Positions 1 to 5,050 of a stretch of 5,072 bases of DNA are shown here, piece by piece. The stretch spans positions 1-5,072 of the forward strand of contig CAZMSZ010000493.1 of the NCBI GenBank assembly GCA_964569055.1, written 5' to 3'. How positions within the stretch are numbered: position 1 is the stretch's first letter; each line of letters begins with the position of its first letter. Source of the stretch: JAWLGW01 sp964569055 (lineage in GTDB: Bacteria; Planctomycetota; J058). The position numbers were made by a program, and so were the translations under genes. Under the pieces are notes generated by a model that did not search any database, was not told the origin of the DNA, and saw nothing but the letters and a program-made list of their open reading frames with translations.

Positions 1-1047
1 CGAGTCGGACGACTCGAGGATCTCGGCGAAACGGTCGAGGTTCTCGAGGAAGATCGCGGTGCCCCGGGCCACGCACGAGATCGGGTCGTCGGCCACGCGC
101 ACTGGCAGGCCGATCTCCTCCTCGAGGTAGCTGTCGAGCCCGCGCAGGAGCGCCCCGCCGCCGGTCAGGATCAGGCCCGAGTCGACGAGGTCGGCCGAGA
201 GCTCGGGCGGGGTCTCCTCGAGCACCTCGATCACGGCGCGGCGGATCGCGCTCACCGTGACGCGCAGCACCTCGCGGATCTCGGCGGAGTGGATCATGCA
301 GCCGCGGGGGCGGCCGGTGCTGACGTCGCGCCCCTTGACCTCGAGCATGCGCTCGTCCTCGAGGGGGACCACCGAGCCGATCTCGACCTTGATCTTCTCG
401 GCGGTGAGCTCGCCGATGTGCAGGTTGTGGGTCTGGCGCAGGTGCTCGATGATCGCCTCGTCGAACGAGTCGCCGGCGCAGCGCACCGAGCGCGAGGCGA
501 CCAGCTCGGCCAGCGAGGTGACCGCGATGTCCGCGGTGCCGCCGCCGATGTCGACCACCATGTGGGCCTGCGGCTCCTGGATCGGCAGCCCCGCCCCGAT
601 CCCGGCCGCGCGCGGCTCCTCGATCAAGAACACCTGCCGGGCGCCCGCCCGCTCGGCCGAGGCGTAGACCGCCTGCTTCTCGACGGTGGTGATCCCGCTC
701 GGCACGCCGATCACGACCCGGGGGCGCACCCCGAACCGGCGGTTGTGCACCCTGGTGATGAAGTAGGCCAGCATGGCCTCGGTGATCTCGAAGTCGGCGA
801 TCACCCCGTTCTTGAGCGGCCGGATCGCCTCGATCCCGGCGGGGCACTTGCCGAGCATGTCCTTGGCGGCGTGCCCCACGGCCTGGCCGTTCATGAGGAC
901 CTCGTTGGTCCCCTTGCGCACGGCGACCACGGAGGGCTCGTTGAGGACGATCCCCTCGCCCCGCACGCACACCAGCGTGTTGGCCGTGCCGAGGTCGATC
1001 CCCATGTCGACCGAGAGGAGGCCGAGGACGTAGTTGAGTCCGAGCAT
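1..1047 (-). CDS. mreB: Rod shape-determining actin homolog MreB (partial, 3' end outside window)
   Basis: MreB is a bacterial actin. It forms ATP-dependent, membrane-associated filaments that direct the elongasome and lateral wall synthesis. The frame is open for 349 codons from an ATG at 1047 to the window edge; family members are usually about 335-350 residues, so only a few residues are probably missing. Visible motifs are the phosphate-1 loop GIDLGTANT (residues 16-24), VVIGVPSGITTVEKQAV (111-127), IEEPRAAGIGAGLP (142-155), the phosphate-2 loop VVDIGGGTADIAV (164-176), GDSFDEAI (192-199), IGELTAEKIKVEIG (211-224) and the adenosine-site LTGGGALLRGL (294-304). Residues 1-13 form a short hydrophobic segment like the N-terminal membrane-binding helix of other MreBs, which favours this start over the internal ATG at codon 15. 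The ribosome-binding site is weak (GGGA about 5 nt upstream). Phosphate-2 reads GGGTAD where the common form is GGGTTE. mreC/mreD would be expected downstream, outside the window. Confidence 0.97.
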   Translation of the reverse strand, partial: MLGLNYVLGLLSVDMGIDLGTANTLVCVRGEGIVLNEPSVVAVRKGTNEVLMNGQAVGHAAKDMLGKCPAGIEAIRPLKNGVIADFEITEAMLAYFITRVHNRRFGVRPRVVIGVPSGITTVEKQAVYASAERAGARQVFLIEEPRAAGIGAGLPIQEPQAHMVVDIGGGTADIAVTSLAELVASRSVRCAGDSFDEAIIEHLRQTHNLHIGELTAEKIKVEIGSVVPLEDERMLEVKGRDVSTGRPRGCMIHSAEIREVLRVTVSAIRRAVIEVLEETPPELSADLVDSGLILTGGGALLRGLDSYLEEEIGLPVRVADDPISCVARGTAIFLENLDRFAEILESSDS

Positions 1048-1370
1048 GGCAGTCCCTTCCCGTCCCCTCTTCGGCTAAGCACCCCCGGGTCCTGTAGGGC
1101 CTCCCATCGAGGAGGAGGAGGGTCGCCGAAAGCGATCAGCCCATTCCCCATTCCTCACTCCCTGTTCCCTGTTGATATTCCCTGTTTCCGAGGTCGTTAG
1201 GCCCGGAAACAGGGAATATCAACAGGGAATGAAAACTGGAAATGAGGAATGGCTGTCGCTCGTCGCGACCGCCTCGACCACGCCCGGGTCCCCCACCCGC
1301 CCAAGGCGCGCGGACGTGACGCGAGCCGCCGGGTAGGCTCCAAGGACTGGCCCCCTGGAGGAGCCCCCGC
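1048..1370. other. Divergent intergenic region between mreB and the RING-like gene
   Basis: These 323 bp separate two genes transcribed away from each other, so both promoters should lie here. The most visible content is the AT-richer inverted repeat at 1141-1252. I could not find a convincing -35/-10 pair for either gene. A TAGGCT at 1334-1339 resembles a high-GC -10 element, but no -35 sits at a suitable distance. No coding sequence is supported here. Confidence 0.7.
1141..1252. repeat. AT-richer intergenic inverted repeat with perfect 26-bp stem
   Basis: The arms at 1165-1190 and 1204-1229 are perfectly complementary over 26 bp and separated by a 13-nt loop (1191-1203). Complementarity continues imperfectly outward to about 1141 and 1252 (CCATTCC ending one arm, GGAATGG the other). 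The arms are built from a short unit, TCCCTGTT, at 1159-1166, 1166-1173 and 1179-1186, with two reverse-complement copies in the right arm. Base composition is much more AT-rich than the surroundings. Read through, the right arm would encode NREYQQG, a peptide string I associate with dispersed intergenic repeats in some high-GC genomes; that is from memory, not checked. It lies upstream of both flanking genes, so a simple terminator role does not fit well. A dispersed repeat element or a cruciform/RNA-hairpin element is more likely. Confidence 0.85.
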
Positions 1371-1868
1371 GTGCTGGACGAGGCGCCCCGGATCCACGCC
1401 GTCCCCCGCCCCGGCTCCGCCCGGCTGCGCGCCGAGCGGGCCGCCGGCGGGCTCCGCTGCCCGTTCTGCCACGAGGCGCCCGGCGAGCAGGAGCGGGTCT
1501 CCGTGTGCCGGGCCTGCTTCGCGCCCCACCACGCGCCCTGTTGGGACGAGCACGGGGCCTGCTCGGTCTGCGGGAACGAGCGGCGGGTGGGGGGGCGGAA
1601 CGCGGCGCTGGCGACGCCAGCGCCGCGGGGCGCGCCGCCGGTCCCTCCCCCGCTGCTCGCGATCCTGAGCGTGCCCCTGGCGCTCCTGGCGGCGTTGGTC
1701 GGGTTCGCGGCCCTGGTGCTCGTCGCGATGAAGGAGATGCTCGGGGCGGCCATCCTGGGCAGCGTCGCGCTGCTGTTCGGGGCGCAGGTCCTGTGCAACC
1801 TGTTCGCGTTCCACGAGGCGACCCGCAGCGACCGCGAGCCGCCTCCCCGTTCGGGCCGCGGCCAGTAG
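1371..1868 (+). CDS. Small membrane protein with N-terminal prokaryotic RING-like zinc finger
   Basis: The product has 165 residues. Its N-terminal part carries eight well-spaced potential zinc ligands: C30-x2-C33, C46-x2-C49, H54 (H53 adjacent), C57 followed by W58, and C64-x2-C67. This spacing, with HHxxCW in the middle, resembles prokaryotic RING/PHD-like treble-clef modules that bind two zinc ions. A proline- and alanine-rich linker (about 78-94) leads to two predicted membrane helices, about 95-119 and 124-146, joined by a very short KEM turn, and a short charged tail. The two helices form a hairpin, so both ends should face the same side, probably the cytoplasm. The GTG start is supported by GGAGGAG at 1357-1363, 7 nt upstream. 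The function is unknown. Bacterial proteins of this type have been linked only tentatively to ubiquitin-like or protein-interaction roles, and E3 ligase activity should not be assumed. Its stop lies 7 bp from the convergent gap stop. Confidence 0.8.
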   Translation: MLDEAPRIHAVPRPGSARLRAERAAGGLRCPFCHEAPGEQERVSVCRACFAPHHAPCWDEHGACSVCGNERRVGGRNAALATPAPRGAPPVPPPLLAILSVPLALLAALVGFAALVLVAMKEMLGAAILGSVALLFGAQVLCNLFAFHEATRSDREPPPRSGRGQ

Positions 1869-1875
1869 CCGCGCT

Positions 1876-2910
1876 TCAGGCGACTCCGCGACCGCGGGCC
1901 GTCTGCGGCAGGCGCCGCCCCACCAGCGCGGCGAGGTCCGCCACCCGGCGCGAGTAGCCCCACTCGTTGTCGTACCAGGCCAGGACCTTCACGGTCCGGC
2001 CGCGCAGCACGCGGGTCGACTCGGGCTCCACCAGGGCCGAGTACTCGATCCCGATGATGTCGCTCGAGACGAGCGGCTCGGGCGCGATCCCCAGGATCCC
2101 GCGCATGCGCTCGCCGCCGGCGGCCTGGCCGAGCGCGTCGTTCACGGCCTCGGCGCTGGTGGCGTCGCGGGTCTGGAGGGTGAAGTCGGTGATCGACCCG
2201 TCGGCCACCGGCACGCGGAACGCGATCCCGTCCAGGCGCCCCGCGAGGTGCGGGAGGACCTCGGCGGTGGCCTTGGCCGCCCCGGTGCTGGTGGGGATGA
2301 TCGAGACCAGGGCCGAGCGCCCGCGGACCCACTTGCTCGCCGGGGTGTCGACCACCTTCTGCGAGCTGGTCACGGCGTGGACCGTGGTCAGGAAGCCCGC
2401 CTCGAGCCCGAACGCCTCGTCGATCACCTTGACCACCGGCGCCACGCAGTTGGTGGTGCACGAGGCGTTGGAGATCACCTGGTGCTGCTCGAGGTCGAGC
2501 AGATCGTCGTTGACCCCGATGCACACCGTGAGGTCCGCCCCCTTGGCCGGGGCGGTCACGATCACGCAGCGGGCGCCGCCCTCGAGGTGGCGGGCCGCCT
2601 TGTCCCGCTCCACGAACTGCCCGCTGGCCTCGATCACCACGTCCACCCCCCGCTCGCCCCAGTCGATCGCGGCCGGGTCGCGCTCCTGCATGTAGGGGAT
2701 CGTGCGCTCCCCCCAGCGCAGCTCGCCGTCGGCCGCCTCGACCCGGACGCCGGGCCCGCGGAACACCGAGTCGCGCCGCAGCAGGTAGGCGAGGTTGTCG
2801 AGCGGGGCCACGTCGTTGATCGCCCCCACCTCGACCCCTTCGGTCCGCATGAGCGAGCGGAACGTCAGCCGTCCGATCCTGCCGAAGCCGTTGATGCCGA
2901 CCCGAATCAT
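1876..2910 (-). CDS. gap: Glyceraldehyde-3-phosphate dehydrogenase, type I
   Basis: This enzyme oxidatively phosphorylates glyceraldehyde 3-phosphate to 1,3-bisphosphoglycerate with NAD(P) in glycolysis and gluconeogenesis, in the cytoplasm. The 344-residue product is near the usual family length. It shows the Rossmann GINGFGRIGR (5-14), ND at 32-33 in the cofactor pocket, ASCTTNC with catalytic Cys151 (149-155), TTVHAVTSSQK with catalytic His178 (175-185), IIPTSTGAAKA (204-214), FRVPV (231-235) and WYDNEWGYS (312-320). Asp33 and the TP at 189-190 favour NAD over NADP (inference). The S-loop reads DTPASKWVRGRSA, lacking the common HKD triplet. The ATG at 2910 is preferred because GINGFGRIGR then starts at residue 5 and AGGAGGG lies 6 nt upstream; an in-frame ATG at 2958 would add 16 residues with no family support. 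It stands alone, not beside pgk or tpi, and is divergent from the DsrE-like gene. Confidence 0.97.
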   Translation of the reverse strand: MIRVGINGFGRIGRLTFRSLMRTEGVEVGAINDVAPLDNLAYLLRRDSVFRGPGVRVEAADGELRWGERTIPYMQERDPAAIDWGERGVDVVIEASGQFVERDKAARHLEGGARCVIVTAPAKGADLTVCIGVNDDLLDLEQHQVISNASCTTNCVAPVVKVIDEAFGLEAGFLTTVHAVTSSQKVVDTPASKWVRGRSALVSIIPTSTGAAKATAEVLPHLAGRLDGIAFRVPVADGSITDFTLQTRDATSAEAVNDALGQAAGGERMRGILGIAPEPLVSSDIIGIEYSALVEPESTRVLRGRTVKVLAWYDNEWGYSRRVADLAALVGRRLPQTARGRGVA

Positions 2911-3150
2911 GAGCGTCCCTCCTGGCGCGCGCTCCGCCCGCCCCCAGGGAGCGCGCAACGCACGCGCCGGGCGGCGGCCCGGGGGCCGGCGGGCGCTGCC
3001 CGGACAGCGCCTTCCCGCGCCTGGGACCTGCGCGACTCACACCCGCCCGGGCGCGAAGCGCCGCCGCGGTGCAACGCCCCGCTGGGGGGCGCGGCTGCCG
3101 CTGGATCGGGGGCACACCGCTTGCGGACCGAGCCTGGGCGGAGGTGCCTG
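2911..3150. other. Divergent intergenic region between gap and the DsrE-like gene
   Basis: These 240 bp of extremely GC-rich DNA should hold the promoters of two divergent genes. Apart from the Shine-Dalgarno sequences next to each start (AGGAGGG at 2917-2923 on the minus strand, GGAGG at 3140-3144 on the plus strand) I see no promoter hexamers. Short GC hairpins such as the one at 2967-2982 occur, but they are expected by chance at this composition. Confidence 0.6.
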
Positions 3151-3609
3151 GTGTCCCCAGCCCAAGTCACGGCCGCCCTGGCGGCCGCCTGCGCGGTCGC
3201 GGCCCTGGTGGGGATCGACGGCGCGCCGCCGCCGCGCGCGCTCGGCGCCGCCCGCGCCGAGCCGGTGGCCGCGATCGCGGCGGTCCGCGAGCGGGTGGCC
3301 CTCGACGTGAGCGCCGCGGCGCCCGCCCGCGCGCTGGCCGAGGTGGCCACCCTGCGCGCGGCCCGCCCGCGCGCGGAGGTGGCCGTGGTCCTGCACGGTC
3401 CCGCCCTCGAGGCCGCCCTCGCCGACGCGCGCGGGCGCGCCCTCCTAGAGCGGCTCCACCGCAGCGACGTCCGCCTCCTGGCCGAACGCGAGGCCCTCGA
3501 GCGCCGCCGCGACGACCCGCTGGCGCGAGGCTTCGAGCCGGTCCCCTCGGCCCTCGCGGCGCTGCTCGACCTGCAGCGCCGCGGGCACACGGTGCTGGTC
3601 GTGCCCTGA
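3151..3609 (+). CDS. DsrE-like protein with N-terminal hydrophobic segment, no catalytic cysteine
   Basis: The product has 152 residues. Residues 4-22 are hydrophobic and alanine-rich and look like a weak signal peptide or membrane anchor, though the usual N-terminal lysine/arginine is missing. From about residue 45 the pattern resembles the DsrE/DsrF-type fold: a first strand VALDVS (49-54), a helix with regularly spaced Leu/Ala, a second strand AEVAVVLHGPAL (75-86), a helix, a third strand DVRLLAE (106-112) and the C-terminal VPSALAALLDLQRRGHTVLVVP (131-152, quoted in part). The 'HGP' and 'VPS...LQ..G...' elements are the best family marks. Sulfur-transfer members carry a conserved cysteine near the third strand; here Glu/Arg occupy that place, and the only cysteine is Cys14 in the hydrophobic segment. 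A sulfurtransferase role is therefore unlikely. The GTG start follows GGAGG (3140-3144) by 6 nt. Its stop lies 2 bp from the convergent dcd stop. Family assignment is moderate; function unknown. Confidence 0.72.
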   Translation: MSPAQVTAALAAACAVAALVGIDGAPPPRALGAARAEPVAAIAAVRERVALDVSAAAPARALAEVATLRAARPRAEVAVVLHGPALEAALADARGRALLERLHRSDVRLLAEREALERRRDDPLARGFEPVPSALAALLDLQRRGHTVLVVP

Positions 3610-3611
3610 CC

Positions 3612-4184
3612 TCAGTCCAGCTTGGGCAGCACGATCTGGGCGGGCTGGTTCTGGTACTTCCCGCCCTTGTCGGCGTAGCTCGTCTCGCAGGGCTCGTCGC
3701 TCTCGTAGAACAGCACCTGCGCGATCCCCTCGTTGGCGTAGATCTTGGCCGGCAGCGGGGTGGTGTTGCTGATCTCGATCGTGACGTAGCCCTCCCACTC
3801 GGGCTCGAGCGGCGTCACGTTTATGATTATGCCGCAACGTGCATACGTCGACTTACCAAGCACAACACACAAAACGTTGCGCGGAATCTTGAACTTCTCC
3901 ACGCTGCGGGCCAGCGCGAACGAGTTGGGCGGGATCAGGATGTCCGGGCCCTGGATCGATACGAACGCCTGCTCGTCGATCCCCTTGGGGTCCACGACCG
4001 CGTTGCGCACGTTGGTGAACACCTTGAACTCGTCCGCCACGCGCATGTCGTAGCCGTAGGACGAGGTGCCGTAGGAGATCAGCCGGCGCCCCTCGGCGTG
4101 CTTGACCTGTCCCTGCTCGAACGGCGAGATCATGCCGTGCTCGAGGGACATGCGGCGGATCCAGCGGTCGCTCTTGATGCTCAC
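3612..4184 (-). CDS. dcd: dCTP deaminase
   Basis: Dcd deaminates dCTP to dUTP, feeding dUMP to thymidylate synthase for dTTP synthesis; it acts in the cytoplasm as a homotrimer with active sites between subunits. The 190-residue length is normal. The start MSIKSDRWIRRM matches the family, followed by ISYGTSSYGYDMR (36-48), IPPNSFALARS (84-94), GKSTYARCGI (110-119) with Ser112 and Arg116 corresponding to E. coli Ser111 and Arg115, and VTIEISNTT (134-142) with the likely catalytic Glu137 (E. coli Glu138). The C-terminal GGKYQNQ is the lid over the triphosphate. It resembles the Pseudomonas-type monofunctional Dcd. The GTG start overlaps the TGA of the upstream scaffold-like gene (GTGA), with AAGGAG 5 nt upstream inside that gene. 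Codons 100-121 show strikingly different codon use (see the separate entry). Confidence 0.97.
   Translation of the reverse strand: MSIKSDRWIRRMSLEHGMISPFEQGQVKHAEGRRLISYGTSSYGYDMRVADEFKVFTNVRNAVVDPKGIDEQAFVSIQGPDILIPPNSFALARSVEKFKIPRNVLCVVLGKSTYARCGIIINVTPLEPEWEGYVTIEISNTTPLPAKIYANEGIAQVLFYESDEPCETSYADKGGKYQNQPAQIVLPKLD
3820..3889 (-). other. Codon-usage island (A/T-ending codons) inside dcd
   Basis: Within dcd codons 100-121, 11 of 22 codons end in A or T (ATT, GTT, TGT, GTT, CTT, GGT, TAT, GCA, CGT, ATA, ATA). In the other roughly 168 codons I count only GGA (codon 25) and GTA (codon 75). Local GC falls to about 47% over 3818-3890. The protein sequence here is fully conserved and includes GKSTYAR, so this is a nucleotide-level anomaly, not a frameshift. 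An 8-bp inverted repeat (CGCAACGT at 3833-3840, ACGTTGCG at 3874-3881) spans most of it. Confidence 0.85.
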
Positions 4185-4570
4185 GCGCGCTCCTTCGCCG
4201 CCCGCGCGGCGGCGTCGTCGAGGGCGACCCGCAGGCCGTCGGCGGCCAGGTCGGCCCCGTGTCGCTTCAGGGTGGGGAGGCCGCCCAGGGCCTCGTCGAT
4301 CGCCGCCCGGTCGAGCGCCCGCGCCTCCGCCGGAGTGCGCCCACGCGCCAGCTCGCTCATGACCGAGGCCGCCGCGATCGCGCCCGAGCAGCCCTGCACC
4401 CGGTAGGCGAGCGCCGCGAGCCGCCCGCCCTCGAGGCGCACCGTCAGCCGGAGCCGATCTCCGCACACCGGGTTCTCGACCGCGGCCGCCCCGTCGGGCC
4501 CCTCGAGCTCCCCCACGTTGCGGGGGTGCTCGAAGTGGTCGAGGAAGCGCGGGTCGAGGTCGGTGTCCAT
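4181..4570 (-). CDS. IscU/NifU-type Fe-S scaffold-like protein lacking the third cysteine
   Basis: IscU/NifU N-terminal proteins assemble [2Fe-2S] clusters on three conserved cysteines and an aspartate, then hand them to apoproteins. The 129-residue product aligns along its whole length: FLDHFEHPRNVGELEG (9-24), NPVCGDRL with Cys36 and Asp38 (33-40), VQGCSGAIAAASVMSEL with Cys61 (58-74), ARGRTPAEA (75-83) and LPTLKRHGADLAADGLRVAL (98-117). In canonical IscU the last block contains LPPVKxHC; here the cysteine is replaced by Gly105, so the third ligand is missing. It may bind a cluster differently, act in trafficking, or have another role. The ATG at 4570 fits the family N-terminus, but no good Shine-Dalgarno precedes it; an in-frame ATG at 4645 would add 25 residues without family support. 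Its TGA overlaps the dcd GTG by 4 bp, suggesting translational coupling. No iscS, iscR or suf partner is visible. Confidence 0.9.
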   Translation of the reverse strand: MDTDLDPRFLDHFEHPRNVGELEGPDGAAAVENPVCGDRLRLTVRLEGGRLAALAYRVQGCSGAIAAASVMSELARGRTPAEARALDRAAIDEALGGLPTLKRHGADLAADGLRVALDDAAARAAKERA

Positions 4571-4593
4571 GTCGCTGTCGCGGCCGGGTGCGC

Positions 4594-4611
4594 GGCGGGA
4601 GGGGTCCCGCC
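4594..4611 (-). promoter_or_regulatory. Short hairpin just upstream of the scaffold-like gene start
   Basis: GGCGGGA and TCCCGCC can form a 7-bp all-paired stem with a 4-nt loop. It sits 24 nt upstream of the ATG at 4570, in the likely 5' leader, where no clear Shine-Dalgarno is present. Stems of this kind arise easily by chance at this GC content, so a regulatory role is only a possibility. Confidence 0.35.
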
Positions 4612-4657
4612 CGGAAGGCCCCAAGATAAGCCGCTCGGGCGACATCCACGAGCCCGG

Positions 4658-4720
4658 TCGGACTCTTCGGCTGGTTCGGTGTGGGGGGTCCGTCGTTGAC
4701 GAGGGCGCCGAAGAGTCCGA
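4658..4720. repeat. 14-bp inverted repeat with 35-nt spacer
   Basis: TCGGACTCTTCGGC (4658-4671) is perfectly complementary in inverted orientation to GCCGAAGAGTCCGA (4707-4720), with 4672-4706 between. The arms contain an AGAGT/ACTCT core that is less GC-rich than the surroundings, so chance pairing by GC content alone is a weaker explanation. It lies 88-150 nt upstream of the scaffold-like gene. No T-tract follows on either strand. Confidence 0.75.
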
Positions 4721-4811
4721 AGGGGCGTGGCTCGGGTGGGGAGAGGCTCCCCGCAGCCAAGAGTGTGTGCTGTCGCTCGGACGTCCACGCCATGGCCGGC
4801 GAGACGGAGGT

Positions 4812-4839
4812 CGGATCCCGATCCGCGTTTTGATCCGCG
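4812..4839. promoter_or_regulatory. GATCCG half-site cluster, possible operator
   Basis: CGGATC and GATCCG form a near-contiguous palindrome (4812-4817 / 4820-4825, 2-nt spacer). The overlapping GATCCGCG (4820-4827) recurs 12 bp downstream at 4832-4839, roughly one helical turn. This could be a transcription-factor site in the divergent region, but no regulator is visible and the pattern is short. Confidence 0.3.
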
Positions 4840-4935
4840 CGAGTACATCGCGCAGCCAGGAAGTGAAGCGTAGAGAGCGACGCGTGCGCGGAGAGCGGCG
4901 GGCGCCTCGGGCGTCATGCACACCACCCGGAACGA

Positions 4936-5024
4936 GGCGGGGCGGTCGCAGGCGTGGCGCGAGCCCAATCGACGGTCGCGTCAGCGGGTGGAGGCGGGTG
5001 CGCCACGCCTGCGACCGCCCCGCC
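4936..5024. repeat. Perfect 25-bp inverted repeat with 39-nt spacer
   Basis: The arm at 4936-4960 (core GGTCGCAGGCGTGGCGC) is an exact reverse complement of 5000-5024 over 25 bp; the spacer is 4961-4999. The length and perfection go well beyond chance even at high GC. There is no downstream T-run, so a standard intrinsic terminator is unlikely. It could form a long RNA stem or a DNA cruciform, or represent the ends of a small dispersed repeat. It sits between the scaffold-like gene and a possible divergent start at 5062. Confidence 0.9.
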
Positions 5025-5050
5025 GGCCCGCGCGCACCATTTGGGGTGGG

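Noticed and set aside
289..1200. 303-codon open frame antisense to mreB
   Set aside because: His/Asp/Gly-rich shadow of the mreB codons; mreB on the other strand is unambiguous.
1165..1229. The 26-bp hairpin as an intrinsic terminator
   Set aside because: It lies upstream of both neighbouring genes, and no T-run follows the stem on either strand.
1316..1339. GTGACG...TAGGCT as a promoter for the RING-like gene
   Set aside because: The spacer is only 12 nt and the -35 match is weak.
2911..2958. Upstream in-frame ATG extending gap by 16 residues
   Set aside because: The family N-terminus and a strong AGGAGGG support the ATG at 2910.
2967..2982. CCGGGC/GCCCGG hairpin upstream of gap
   Set aside because: Six GC pairs with a 4-nt loop are expected by chance in DNA this GC-rich; no T-run and no clear placement.
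1136..3115. Very long open frame on the minus strand overlapping gap and the RING gene
   Set aside because: It is rich in Arg, Gly and Ala with no domain, and runs out of frame over clear genes; long stop-free shadows are expected at this GC content.
3181..3192. Cys14 of the DsrE-like protein as a lipoprotein site
   Set aside because: The residues before it (AAA) do not fit the lipobox, where Leu or similar is expected at -3, and the preceding segment is too short and uncharged.
3069..4406. 445-codon open frame on the plus strand
   Set aside because: It overlies dcd and the scaffold-like gene antisense and has low-complexity Arg/Pro/Gly composition; no family features.
4571..4921. N-terminal extension of the scaffold-like protein to 4921
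   Set aside because: The added sequence is Arg/Ser/Pro-rich and has no counterpart in IscU/NifU proteins.
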